From: Streptomyces albogriseolus
Lineage (GTDB): Bacteria > Actinomycetota > Actinomycetes > Streptomycetales > Streptomycetaceae
Assembly (NCBI GenBank): GCA_014650475.1
Contig: BMVA01000003.1
Location: 124,001-188,000, forward strand
DNA length: 64,000 nt
Direction: 5' to 3'
Of this stretch, positions 26,859 to 34,993 are shown one piece after another (within the stretch, counting starts at the first letter, position 1; every line of letters begins with the position of its first letter). The notes under the pieces are model-generated. The model had not been told where the DNA came from and did no database searches. It saw only the letters and a program-made list of their open reading frames with translations. The translations under genes were made by a program, and so were the position numbers.

Positions 26859-27683
26859 CTACGACGAGGGCACCCAGTGGAGAACCGTGGCGTCGTCCCT
26901 CGCCTTTCCGCGAGGCCATCGCTGCCCGTCGGGATCGCCGTTCTCCGCTTCCCGTACACGGCGGATGAGTTCGTCCGGGCCGGCAGACGCGAGCACGTCC
27001 AGCACGTCCGTCCAGTCGGCGAGGCCGAACCGGTCGACGAGTCGTGTCGCGCCGTCGCTCAGCAGGGTCACGGACGCCAACGACTCCAGCGGCACCTTTC
27101 CGGTGAGGGCATGCTCGGCTGCCCGCGGTTCGGGGCCGGCGATCCAGAAGCCGCCCGGCCGGTTACGTAGTCCCGTCAGGTCGTCGCGGTACTGCGCCAG
27201 GGCGGCAGCGTGCTCGGGCGTGCCGGTAGGCAGTCGGTCGACCGGCGCACGGAGTTGCTTTCCGACCTGGTCTAGGCGGTCGTCGGTGAGGGCGGTCGTC
27301 TTCCCGTCCTGACCGGCGAGGAGGAGGGTCGAGTCGCCGAGGACGAGGTATTCCAGCGCTCCCCCGCCGACGCGGACCGCGACGACCGTGCTGGTCGGGC
27401 TGGCCCGGTAGGTCAGGTCGCACGTGTCCTCGTGCAGGGACCGGACGCCGCGGATCGCGTCAGCGAGACAGTCGGCGAGCGGCCGGGCGCGATCTTGCGC
27501 GATGTTGCCCAGCAGCAGTCCGCCCAGGGTCGAGGAGAACCACGCGATGCCGTGGACGCAGCCGGTCTCGGCCCCGGCGACGCCGGCACCGTCGAGGAGG
27601 ACGGCCGCACCGGGAGCGGTGGCCGCGAAGTCCTCGTTCTGCTGGTCTGGTTCGGCGGGCAGCGTGCCGAGGGCGACGTTCAC
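26859..27683 (-). CDS. PP2C-like protein phosphatase
   Basis: 274-aa protein. GTG at 27683 overlaps the TGA of the upstream HTH gene (GTGA at 27680-27683), so the two are translationally coupled. PPM/PP2C features: NEDFAA near residue 16, VLLDGAG at about 29, YRASPTSTVVAVRVG, LVLGDSTLLLA, a late TLLSDGATRLVDRFG and ARDDATVLHW at the end. The metal-binding Asp in the first DGxG is present. It is soluble with no extra domains. Because a Ser/Thr kinase lies in the same island, it may reverse that kinase's action, but kinase and phosphatase are about 3.3 kb apart in separate transcripts. Confidence 0.8.
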   Translation of the reverse strand: MNVALGTLPAEPDQQNEDFAATAPGAAVLLDGAGVAGAETGCVHGIAWFSSTLGGLLLGNIAQDRARPLADCLADAIRGVRSLHEDTCDLTYRASPTSTVVAVRVGGGALEYLVLGDSTLLLAGQDGKTTALTDDRLDQVGKQLRAPVDRLPTGTPEHAAALAQYRDDLTGLRNRPGGFWIAGPEPRAAEHALTGKVPLESLASVTLLSDGATRLVDRFGLADWTDVLDVLASAGPDELIRRVREAENGDPDGQRWPRGKARDDATVLHWVPSS

Positions 27684-28531
27684 GCCGTCGTCTCCTCGTC
27701 GTGCAGGTAGAGGGGGCAGAGGAGTTCGGCGGATTGCGGCTCTTCGGTCTCGGGGTCGTACTCGACGCTCACCAGTGTGGAGAAGTGCCGCTCCCCCACC
27801 TGTCCCCACAGCGTGCTGAGGTCGGAGGTGAGCAGGTGAACTACGCCGAGGGAGCCCGCCGTGTGGATGCCGGCGATGGCCAGCACCGAGCCGTTGCCGT
27901 CTGGACGGGGCAGTCGGCCCAGGTATCCGACGTCATGCGGGCGGCTCGGTTCAAGGTCCGCGCCTGCGTGGTACGCCGTGCCGGTGCGCCGGTCCACGAG
28001 CGCCCAGGGCTCGCCCTCCGGGTGTTCCCAGGCGAGTACCGGGTCCTGGGCGTACAGGCCGCGCATGGCCTGGGACATGCCGGGCCCGCAGACGACGACC
28101 AGGCCGTCACGGTTGAGGTCGACCTCGCCGCTCACCTGTACGTGGCCGGAGCTGACGTCGAGCCCGTACGACTTCGCCAGCTCCTCCAGCCGCTTGCCGG
28201 AGTTCATGTCGGCCATGGCGACGACCGGACGCTTCTTCACGTCGTCCCACCGGAGCGGTGTCACCACCGTGACGGCTCCCGTCCCGAGGAATGCCCCTTC
28301 GGGCGCCGGGCCGGTGTGCCGGATCTGATGGATGCGACCGCGGCTCAGCCCGGCCTTCTCGGCAATCTGCGCGTAGGACATCCCTTGCGCGTGGAGGTCC
28401 TGAACCACACGGCGGCGGAGCCGGGCGAGTTCGGTCACCTCCTGCTGCGCAGCGGCCAGCCTCGTGGTGACCTCACGCAGGAGCAGGTACGGATCATCGA
28501 TCGCCATGATCCGCTGCAACTCGTCCGACAT
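27680..28531 (-). CDS. HTH regulator with Rossmann-like sensor domain
   Basis: 283 aa. ATG at 28531 with GGGAGGTG 7-8 bases upstream was chosen over an upstream in-frame start. Residues about 20-65 form a sigma-region-4/XRE-like helix-turn-helix: LHAQGMSYAQIAEKAGLSRGRIHQIRHTG. The C-terminal about 200 residues are of no family I can name. They show alternating strands with LVVVCGPGMSQAMRGL, then WALVDRRTGTAYHAG and LAIAGIHTAGSLGVVHLL, which suggest a nucleotide- or ligand-sensing alpha/beta domain. It is coupled to the PP2C gene and divergent from the nuclease-like gene (293-bp intergenic region 28532-28824). Confidence 0.65.
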   Translation of the reverse strand: MSDELQRIMAIDDPYLLLREVTTRLAAAQQEVTELARLRRRVVQDLHAQGMSYAQIAEKAGLSRGRIHQIRHTGPAPEGAFLGTGAVTVVTPLRWDDVKKRPVVAMADMNSGKRLEELAKSYGLDVSSGHVQVSGEVDLNRDGLVVVCGPGMSQAMRGLYAQDPVLAWEHPEGEPWALVDRRTGTAYHAGADLEPSRPHDVGYLGRLPRPDGNGSVLAIAGIHTAGSLGVVHLLTSDLSTLWGQVGERHFSTLVSVEYDPETEEPQSAELLCPLYLHDEETTA

Positions 28532-28824
28532 GACCACACCTCCCAGAAGTACCCAGGAGCATTGCGGGCAGGTCCAAGAGCCTGCCCGAGTTGCCAACCA
28601 GCGTACGGCCCCCTGATCATGCTCGACCCCAAGCCGGGCAGGCCACCGGCCAAACCCGCTCCGCCGGCCTCTTTCTCATCTGTATGCACTCGGACAAGCG
28701 AATCTGATTCCTGCGGCGGTGACACTGCACAGTTACTGGTTGAATACCGCGCGAAGCGGCGGCTCACTGTCAGCCCCATCTCGTACGATGGAGGCTTCAG
28801 GGAGTAAGCCGCCGGAGGGGTCGC

Positions 28825-29637
28825 ATGAGTACATTCAAACGAGAAGCCGACATGTTGCGCCCCCTCACCGAAAATCGGCACAAATTCACTTCCTCCAGGA
28901 CGCGCTGGGAATATTTCTACGAGATTCAAACCCCGAAGGGTGTGGCAGATTTCATCCTCGCCGTCTTCAACAGGAAAGTGATAGACGATCGGAGGAAGTG
29001 GGGGGTCCATCCGATCCAATCGAAGTCTGCGATCGATATCGTATCCTTCTTGACTGCTGTGCAGCAGAAGTACGAGGCGGGGAGTCAGGCCTCGCCCATC
29101 GCGACAACTTCAGAAATCGCCAACCGCACCCTGAATTCCGCATCTCATGTCACGCAGCAGTTGATTCCCATGCTGATTGAGTATGGATGGGTCGAGCGAA
29201 TGGGGCGAGGTCAATGGCGCTGCAAGCATGCCTACCAGTGCCCAACAACAAGCATCTACGCAATCGAAGTAAAGCGGTCTGACTGGCAACGCGCCCTAGG
29301 GCAAGCCACCTCACACACGCGGTTTGCCAACAAGACATTCTTGGCTATGGATTCAGAACGCCTGCCGAAAACACAAAACAATCTGCTAGCAGCCCTAGAG
29401 CACGCCGGTGTCGGACTGCTATCGATCTCGGCAGACCCCCTTAAAGATCCCCTAACAGTTGTCGCCAACCCGTCACGCAAGTCACCAAGGAACAATGAAC
29501 GCTTCGTGGTGGCCGAACGCGTCCTTGCTGTGCGAGGCTCAGGTGGTAATTCAGGTTTCTGGGGACACGTGTTCGGGAGACTAATCACTACCAGCAGCGG
29601 CGACGATCCACGGAAGTCAGCCTTGCTCCTTACTTGA
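28825..29637 (+). CDS. PDDEXK-nuclease-like protein with winged helix
   Basis: 270 aa, lower GC than the chromosome. ATG at 28825 follows GGAGGGG. It reads as a restriction-endonuclease-like fold split by a winged helix: EIQTPKGVADFILAVF with D42, an inserted HTH at about residues 90-130 (ATTSEIANRTLNSASHVTQQ, then YGWVERMGRGQW), and IYAIEVKRSDW with E148-x-K150, followed by RALGQA with the Gln often seen after the ExK motif. Such proteins cut or bind DNA. No exact family is recognised. Its last 8 bases overlap the end of the convergent TGT-like gene. The order wHTH inside the nuclease core is unusual. Confidence 0.6.
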   Translation: MSTFKREADMLRPLTENRHKFTSSRTRWEYFYEIQTPKGVADFILAVFNRKVIDDRRKWGVHPIQSKSAIDIVSFLTAVQQKYEAGSQASPIATTSEIANRTLNSASHVTQQLIPMLIEYGWVERMGRGQWRCKHAYQCPTTSIYAIEVKRSDWQRALGQATSHTRFANKTFLAMDSERLPKTQNNLLAALEHAGVGLLSISADPLKDPLTVVANPSRKSPRNNERFVVAERVLAVRGSGGNSGFWGHVFGRLITTSSGDDPRKSALLLT

Positions 29638-31006
29638 GTCGATCCAGCCAGAGGTCCAGGTGCTTGGGGTCATTTGCGTTATTGAGGGGGACGACCGACG
29701 ACGCCGCGTCCCTGAAGTTTCTGGCCTCCCGAGCGATGGCACGTGTTCCCGCCCTGCGTCCGCGGGCGTGATCCGACGCCTCGGCTACCACTTCGGCTGT
29801 CTTGAGCAGGTAGTGGGCACCTGACTTAGCCTTATCCCACAGGCCAGGTGTTTGTGCTCGGCAAAACTCACAGTCACAATCGCTCTGGCCCGGAAGCGCC
29901 GATAGCAACGAGTCTGTGGCTACGTCGACGACGTGCAGCAGGCTGCGTCGGAAGGTCCTGTTAGTCGGCGCCGGCCGCGGAGTCGTGCGCTTGATCTTGA
30001 TCACTTTAGTATCGGCGAATGATCGCTCGCCTGTGCCGATTCCCGTGGAGAATCCACCCGCGCCCCACGCGAGAGCCACCCAGCCAGTCAGAGCCGTGTT
30101 GGGGAGAATCAAGAATTTGTCGTTCTCCTCGCACACGCTCGAGAGCTCGACATACCCGTCCATAATCTCGGGTGATGCAAGTTGCCCGTAGGGCTGCGCA
30201 AGGAGCGGCCAACGGACGCGAACGTAGAAAATATCCTCGTCCATATCGAGCAAATCGGCGAGGAGAGCGTCTCGAAGACGCGCCGTGGTCAACCAGGTAT
30301 AGGGAATCGTCACGTTGACTGCAAGGTTTTCATGGTCACGAGCCTCGTCGCGCGCCCAGCCCACGCAGTCTCGGAGGGTGCGCAAGCTTCCAGTCCTGTC
30401 CGCCGGATCCATCCAGAGCCCTGGAGTAAGCAGCACGGTCGCCCCCAGATCCCGTTGGGTGCGCACGACCTCCTTAACCCACTCCTCGGTCCAACCAGAA
30501 GGGAGAGAACGGTTGAAGTAGGGCCACTTCCCCGACGTTGATGAACCAGCGTACGGCTTACCATCACGCTGATCCGCAAGTACAGTGCCGAAGGAATCCA
30601 CTCTCGCGAAGCACTCCGGATCAGCGATCTGGATGGGTGCAATGGCGGTGTTACGAAAGAAGGTCGGAATTCCGGACTGTCCGGCAGGTCGCATTCGCGG
30701 CACCGGGGCCACTACACCAACATTCAGAGAGCTTCCATAGAGCGCATTGATGTGATTCAATGCAGCCGGAATGATAGATGAATGCTGGTGACTGCGCTGA
30801 ATCAGGAACAGCGGCTTGCCACCTTGAAGGCACTCTCTAGCTGCTTCGAACCGTTCCTCGTCAAAGGAGTCCTCCGCAAGGGCTACGGCATCGGCCTCAG
30901 CCTCCGCATCCCAAGCAGCAAAGAAGTCGTCGTCAATGTTTTCCGCATCCGAGTAGTCAGCGTTTGCGGAATCCACCAAGAAATGCAGTTCATCGTCGCC
31001 ACTCAT
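29630..31006 (-). CDS. TGT-like zinc protein (tRNA-guanine transglycosylase superfamily?)
   Basis: 458 aa. ATG at 31006 is preceded by AAGGGGGAG with good spacing; a GTG 6 bases upstream would lie inside that ribosome site. The N-terminal about 70 residues are very acidic. The middle has strand-helix repeats (FLIQRSHQHSS, TVLLTPGLWMD, FLILPNTALTGWVALAWGAG, then GFSTGIGTGERSF) like the late strands of a TIM barrel. A zinc-like motif C377-x-C379-x2-C382 with a following HYLL is strongly reminiscent of tRNA-guanine transglycosylases and their DNA-modifying relative DpdA. The catalytic Asp cannot be assigned. It is directly downstream of the kinase and probably coupled. Function unknown. Confidence 0.55.
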   Translation of the reverse strand: MSGDDELHFLVDSANADYSDAENIDDDFFAAWDAEAEADAVALAEDSFDEERFEAARECLQGGKPLFLIQRSHQHSSIIPAALNHINALYGSSLNVGVVAPVPRMRPAGQSGIPTFFRNTAIAPIQIADPECFARVDSFGTVLADQRDGKPYAGSSTSGKWPYFNRSLPSGWTEEWVKEVVRTQRDLGATVLLTPGLWMDPADRTGSLRTLRDCVGWARDEARDHENLAVNVTIPYTWLTTARLRDALLADLLDMDEDIFYVRVRWPLLAQPYGQLASPEIMDGYVELSSVCEENDKFLILPNTALTGWVALAWGAGGFSTGIGTGERSFADTKVIKIKRTTPRPAPTNRTFRRSLLHVVDVATDSLLSALPGQSDCDCEFCRAQTPGLWDKAKSGAHYLLKTAEVVAEASDHARGRRAGTRAIAREARNFRDAASSVVPLNNANDPKHLDLWLDRLK

Positions 31007-31008
31007 AT

Positions 31009-31827
31009 TCACTCCCCCTTGATGCGACGGATAGCCTTGGCTACGGTACCCCTCTTATGAGGCTGATCCGATAGGCACCGGTCAATCAAATCGGCGACAC
31101 TAGCCGGGAGGAAATCAGGCAGTGTGGGCTTGTGCGCAATACGCCTGAAGAACTCATCCCATGACAGGGTCTCCCCTTGCGCCACGTACGGATGTTTGCC
31201 CGTGGCTGCTTCGTACAGAACAACGCCAACAGCCCACAGGTCGCTCGCTTTTAGCGCCCTTTCCCCTCGGAGTTGTTCAGGCGCCATGTACATGGGCGTC
31301 CCAATCGACTGCGGATACCGAGTGATGGACTCGACGTCCATCAGCTTAGCGAGCCCCAAGTCCAGGACAACTGGATGCGCATACCCTCCTCCCCGAAGGG
31401 CGATATTGGCGGGCTTGAGGTCGCGGTGCAAGAGGCTCGCTGCATGCATCGCAGCCACCCCGGCCAGCAAGCCGCTCGCGAGGTTGACGAGTTCGTCAGC
31501 AGTAGGGCGAACCCGCGGGATGGCTTGGGCCAGGTCACCGCCCTCGATGTACTCGAAGACGAGCGTCACTCTCCGCTTGCCTGCGACTGCCAGAGGCAGT
31601 ACGTCATCCAGTCGAACCACATTTTCGGACACTACTCTTCGGTAACTAGCGATCTCCCGGCGCAGGCGCTCCAGGTCCGCATCGTCGCGATAGATGATCT
31701 TGTATGCGGCGTCTCGCTCGGCGGTGACAACCCTCCACGTCTCGCCGAATGTTCCCGTTCCGAGGTAGGAGACAGACGGGACACCGACCGCTTGCTCAAC
31801 GTCGGCAGTAGTGAATTGCTGATCCAT
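31009..31827 (-). CDS. Soluble Ser/Thr protein kinase (island)
   Basis: 272-aa Hanks-type kinase consisting of the catalytic domain only. Glycine loop G23-T-G-T-F-G-E-T, ATP lysine K43 in AAYKIIY, catalytic loop LLHRDLKPANIAL, metal motif DLGLA instead of DFG, and activation-segment end GTPMYMAPEQL. No membrane helix and no PASTA. DLG is common among active bacterial kinases. It is the first gene of a two-gene transcript with the TGT-like protein. A TATAAC-like -10 is at 31877-31872, 45 bp before the start. The TGT-like protein, with many Ser/Thr and a flexible acidic head, is a plausible substrate. Confidence 0.9.
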   Translation of the reverse strand: MDQQFTTADVEQAVGVPSVSYLGTGTFGETWRVVTAERDAAYKIIYRDDADLERLRREIASYRRVVSENVVRLDDVLPLAVAGKRRVTLVFEYIEGGDLAQAIPRVRPTADELVNLASGLLAGVAAMHAASLLHRDLKPANIALRGGGYAHPVVLDLGLAKLMDVESITRYPQSIGTPMYMAPEQLRGERALKASDLWAVGVVLYEAATGKHPYVAQGETLSWDEFFRRIAHKPTLPDFLPASVADLIDRCLSDQPHKRGTVAKAIRRIKGE

Positions 31828-32579
31828 GGGTCCATCCCCTGTGTGCGCGCAGGCATATGACGCCCTGACAGGTTATACGAGGACCGCGCATGAGAGATAT
31901 CGTCGATAGATCACATCAGTCTTTGGCCAAAGGGCTACCGAACGTATATGAACTGTCGGGACGCACGGCCTCAGAGGCCGGCGGTGCCGCGAGCGGCCCC
32001 GGCGGCCGGCGGGGAGAGTGTGGCCGAAAGCAACCTGAGGGGCACACGGCCGTTCAACGGGTCAGTGCCCCAGAAGCCGCAACCGTCACAGCTTCATGCG
32101 CATGGTCGGTGTGCCTAGACGCCTGGGTACACCAGGAGATCTCAGCCCTAACGACAACCAAGCCGTGGAGTGGATATGGACTGACCTCTGGGAGAGTGGG
32201 GCCCGCGCCCGTGTGAGCTGCACAGGGGTGTGCCCATCAAGTGGCCTCCGGAGCCGTGTACCACTCCCTTCGTCGCGGAAAACCCGGCCGACGACACCTG
32301 ACAACATGGCTGAGGCCGTCGGGGGTACAGCGAGGCACACGCGCGCCCGTTCGGCCGACGCACCCGCCGTCGTGGCTGACTGTCGTCGGCTGAAGTTCGT
32401 GCCACAACCGTGCCAGATGTAGCGGTAAGTCACAGTCAACACCGCTGCCACGCGGCCGAGTAGCCGCCCGCTTCCTCGGCTGGCGACGTCACAGCTCAGT
32501 CCGCAGATCACCCACTCTCCTAAAGCGGTGCTCACACAACGCCGCGGATGACACGGCCGCGGCAGAATGTCAGCGGGGT
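31828..32579. other. 752-bp region without a supportable gene in the island
   Basis: Overlapping open frames on both strands are short, have odd composition and no family resemblance. One plus-strand frame from about 32096 (MRMVGVPRRLGTPGDLSPND) looks slightly protein-like but has no ribosome site. It probably holds the kinase promoter (near 31872) and decayed DNA. Confidence 0.4.
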
Positions 32580-32996
32580 TCAGTCCTCGCCTACCTGCAG
32601 CAACACCACGGTGAAGGACCCGCCGGTCCCGGCAACGACCCCATCGAAGGTATGCCGGGTGACCGGGTTCCACGCTCTTGCTCCGGGCGAGAGGTCAGTG
32701 ATGTTCGTGTACCAGGCGGCCTCATAGCCCAGCAGACGGACAACACGTTCCGCCGCTCTTCGGGCGTGGGCGCGGTCTCGGCGTGCTGGGCCCGGGAACA
32801 CTAGGTTGTAGGTCGCCAGGTAGGTCAAGAGCTCCGCTGCGCGCTCAGCGTCGATCTGCAAGAGTGCGTCGTCGATCTCTACTGGTGCGTCCGGGCCGAC
32901 TGCGCCTTCCACTGCATACAGCTTCCAAGCCTCTTCAACCTCGGCGGCCACTTGGCGAACGAGTCCCGGAACGGATCCGCTGGCCTGGTCGACCAC
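32580..32996 (-). CDS. Hypothetical protein near right end of island
   Basis: 138-aa protein from GTG at 32996. Helical N-terminal half (EVEEAWKLYAVEGAV, ERAAELLTYLATYNLVF), then an Arg-rich helix RRAAERVVRLLGYEA and a beta-rich C-terminus ending FDGVVAGTGGSFTVVLLQVGED. Codon use is high-GC and natural, so I take it as a real gene, but no family is recognised and no ribosome site is clear. It could be the truncated tail of a longer protein, since it lies only 250 bp from the right attachment site. Confidence 0.55.
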   Translation of the reverse strand: MVDQASGSVPGLVRQVAAEVEEAWKLYAVEGAVGPDAPVEIDDALLQIDAERAAELLTYLATYNLVFPGPARRDRAHARRAAERVVRLLGYEAAWYTNITDLSPGARAWNPVTRHTFDGVVAGTGGSFTVVLLQVGED

Positions 32997-33247
32997 GCGG
33001 CCGAAGACCCCGCCTTCTCGCGACAGAGAGCTAGTAAGAGCACGCAGTTCTGCAGCTACGTCACCGTGCCATTCTCTACTGACCCAGCCTCAACCCGGCC
33101 ACGGCTGTGCAGCATCGTACGATCCGCGGTGAGTGCCTAACTGCGTGACAACGCCGGCGGCCAGCGGCGGACAAGCACGGACGCCCGCGGATCATCGCCG
33201 CAGGTGAGGAGCGCACTCGCCGCAGGTCGAGCCTCCACCCAAGTTGC

Positions 33248-33290
33248 TTCGGGACGAAGAGGTCGTGGGTTCAAATCCCGCCACCCCGAC
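33248..33290. repeat. attR: 43-bp direct repeat
   Basis: Second perfect copy of the tRNA-Pro 3' end (TTCGGGACGAAGAGG ... CCACCCCGAC). It marks the right end of the island. Only the 3' half of the tRNA is duplicated, so this copy does not encode a tRNA. Confidence 0.95.
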
Positions 33291-33300
33291 AGTGAAACAA

Positions 33301-33338
33301 CAGGGCCCCACCTCCTCACGTGAGGAGGTGGGGCCCTG
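33301..33338. terminator. Original tRNA-Pro terminator displaced by the island
   Basis: Perfect 19-base arms (CAGGGCCCCACCTCCTCAC and complement) without loop, followed by TTTCG, 11 bp after attR. In an uninterrupted chromosome it would stand directly behind tRNA-Pro. Confidence 0.85.
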
Positions 33339-33516
33339 TTTCGTCTGCGTGACTACCACCCGTGTGTCTACGGCCGCGCCCCGCCGCCCGCGAGCACGGC
33401 ATGGCGCTCGCCGGCCTCCCACTCATCGGACCTCACCCAGCAGCCCACGCCCCGCCCCAGCCGCCTGATCGCCGAGGGCGGAGCGTCGATCACGTGACCC
33501 ACTGGTAAGGAGTCTG

Positions 33517-33529
33517 ATACCAGGGGTAT
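33517..33529 (+). promoter_or_regulatory. Operator-like palindrome of the toxin-antitoxin pair
   Basis: ATACC-AGG-GGTAT, 10 bp upstream of the antitoxin ATG at 33540 and overlapping an alternative ATG at 33528. RHH antitoxins usually repress their own operon through such sites. Confidence 0.5.
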
Positions 33530-33539
33530 GGTCGCTTGT

Positions 33540-33818
33540 ATGGCGACAAAGAAGGTAACCGTGACGATTCCGGAGGATCTTCTGGACGAGATCCGCGCGG
33601 ACGCGGCAGAGCGGGGCCTGTCGGCGTACGTCACCGAAGCGCTGCGCTGCAAACGCGACCGGGACCGGCTCGCGGAACTGGTCGACTGGCTGCAGGAAGA
33701 ACACGGCCCCGTCACCGAGGACGAGCATGCGGCAGCGCTCGCCGAGCTGGACGAACTCGATGCCGAACACGAGCGGCGTCGAACCACCGGAAAGCGCAAC
33801 GCCGGAGAGGCTGCGTGA
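33540..33818 (+). CDS. Ribbon-helix-helix antitoxin
   Basis: 92-aa protein starting MATKKVTVTIPEDLLDEIRAD, the strand-helix beginning of a CopG/RHH DNA-binding domain, followed by a long charged helical tail (LVDWLQEEHGPVTEDEHAAALAELDEL) that would wrap the toxin. An ATG 12 bases upstream is possible, but it overlaps the palindromic operator. The stop overlaps the toxin GTG (GTGA at 33815-33818). It is just outside the island's right end, so it is probably chromosomal. Confidence 0.85.
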   Translation: MATKKVTVTIPEDLLDEIRADAAERGLSAYVTEALRCKRDRDRLAELVDWLQEEHGPVTEDEHAAALAELDELDAEHERRRTTGKRNAGEAA

Positions 33819-34282
33819 AGAAGCGATCCGGTGAGCACGGACAGCGGCCCCTTCGTGTCTTCGTACTGGACTGTGAAGCCCTGTCCCTTGCGGTGCGCGG
33901 CGACCGGAAGATGATCGCCTGGCTCGACCTCGCGGCGCGCGGTGAAGCCGAGGTGGTGACGTCCCCTATGACACTGGTCGAGGCGTACGACGGCAGAACG
34001 ACCGAACAGCGCTGGGACTGGGTACTGTCCCGACTCCAGGTCGTCGACATCGGGAAGGACGAGGCCCGCCAAGCCCGCCGGCTTCTGGCCGACACCACGT
34101 TGCACGGCCACAAGTACGCGATCGACGCCGTGCTCGCCGTCATCGCTCGCCAGCAGAAGGGACAGGTCACCGTCTTCACCTCGGACGTCGACGACCTGGT
34201 GAAGCTGGTCCCGGACACGGTCGTCGTCAAGAAGGTGTTACTAGGCCCCACCCCTCCAACGCCCGCACGGTGCGCGCCGTAA
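33815..34282 (+). CDS. PIN-domain toxin (VapC-like)
   Basis: 155-aa PIN-fold ribonuclease. Acidic residues lie at VLDCEALSLAV (near residue 18), E in SPMTLVEAYDG, D in KYAIDAVLAVIA and D in TVFTSDVDDLVKL, the four-site pattern of VapC toxins. It would cleave RNA in the cytoplasm and be held in check by the upstream RHH antitoxin, to which it is coupled by a 4-bp overlap. The target is unknown. Confidence 0.88.
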   Translation: MKKRSGEHGQRPLRVFVLDCEALSLAVRGDRKMIAWLDLAARGEAEVVTSPMTLVEAYDGRTTEQRWDWVLSRLQVVDIGKDEARQARRLLADTTLHGHKYAIDAVLAVIARQQKGQVTVFTSDVDDLVKLVPDTVVVKKVLLGPTPPTPARCAP

Positions 34283-34372
34283 GGGTTTCGTCATCTCCCT
34301 CCGGTACAGGAACGTCCGCCCAGCCAGTTGTATGGGGTGTCGGAAGAACGACCGCGAAGAGGAGAGGCGGGC

Positions 34373-34933
34373 ATGGCGCGCGTACGGGAGCTGCTGGGCA
34401 GGCCGTTGGGCATCGGGGTGCTGCTGGTGGTGGTCGCCACGGCCGGCTTCGGGTTGTACTGGTTCCAGCCGTGGAAGCTGTGGCAGGACCAGACCGTGGA
34501 GGAGGCCCTGCCCACGGCCCAGGCGACCCCTGGGCCCGCCGAGGCGGAGCCGTCCGGGGCGCCCTCCTCTCCGGCCGGGCCCCGGACGCTGGCCGCCGGT
34601 GAGCTGATCAGCCATGAGCACGCGACCTCGGGCACGGTGAAGCTCGTACGGCTGGACGACGGCTCGCATGTCGTCCGGCTGGAGAACCTCGACACGAGCA
34701 ACGGACCGGACCTGCGGGTGTGGCTGACCGACGCGCCGGTGAAGGAGGGACAGGCCGGCTGGCACGTCTTCGACGACGGCGAATACGTCAGTCTCGGCAA
34801 GCTGAAGGGCAACAAGGGAAGCCAGAACTACGCCGTGCCCAACGATGTCGACCCGTCCCGTTTCACCAGCGTGAGCATCTGGTGCGACCGCTTCGACGTG
34901 TCCTTCGGCGCCGCGGAGCTGGGCCGCGCCTGA
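34373..34933 (+). CDS. DM13-domain membrane-anchored protein
   Basis: 186 aa. ATG at 34373 after GAAGAGGAGAGG. One N-terminal helix (about residues 10-30, IGVLLVVVATAGFGLYWF), a Pro/Ala-rich extracytoplasmic linker, then a DM13 domain at about residues 80-185 (SGTVKLVRLDDGSHVVRLENLDTSNGPDLRVWL, ending SIWCDRFDVSFGAAEL, with the conserved Cys). DM13 domains are proposed to take part in electron transfer. It faces the outside of the membrane. Confidence 0.88.
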   Translation: MARVRELLGRPLGIGVLLVVVATAGFGLYWFQPWKLWQDQTVEEALPTAQATPGPAEAEPSGAPSSPAGPRTLAAGELISHEHATSGTVKLVRLDDGSHVVRLENLDTSNGPDLRVWLTDAPVKEGQAGWHVFDDGEYVSLGKLKGNKGSQNYAVPNDVDPSRFTSVSIWCDRFDVSFGAAELGRA

Positions 34934-34993
34934 CGTCCGGTGCGGCGCGCTTCGCCCGTGCGGACCAGGGCGCGTTACGAGCCTCCCCCGCTT

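Larger units (their letters stand above)
26041..33290. mobile_element. 7.2-kb genomic island in tRNA-Pro (defective)
   Basis: The element is bounded by identical 43-bp copies of the tRNA-Pro 3' end. Next to the left end is a tyrosine-integrase remnant pointing toward the tRNA, the usual place for such an integrase. The native tRNA terminator now sits outside the right end (33301-33338), while the tRNA reads into a different hairpin from the element. No replication or transfer gene is visible. Cargo: DUF6233, PP2C, HTH, nuclease-like, TGT-like, Ser/Thr kinase and a hypothetical gene. The core 28.7-31.9 kb is clearly less GC-rich than the chromosome, a sign of transfer. Streptomyces element pSAM2 is a known case of integration into a tRNA-Pro gene. 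Confidence 0.9.

Noticed and set aside
33244-33290. A second tRNA gene at the right end
   Set aside because: Only the anticodon-loop-to-3' part is present; no acceptor 5' arm or D-arm, so it is the att copy.
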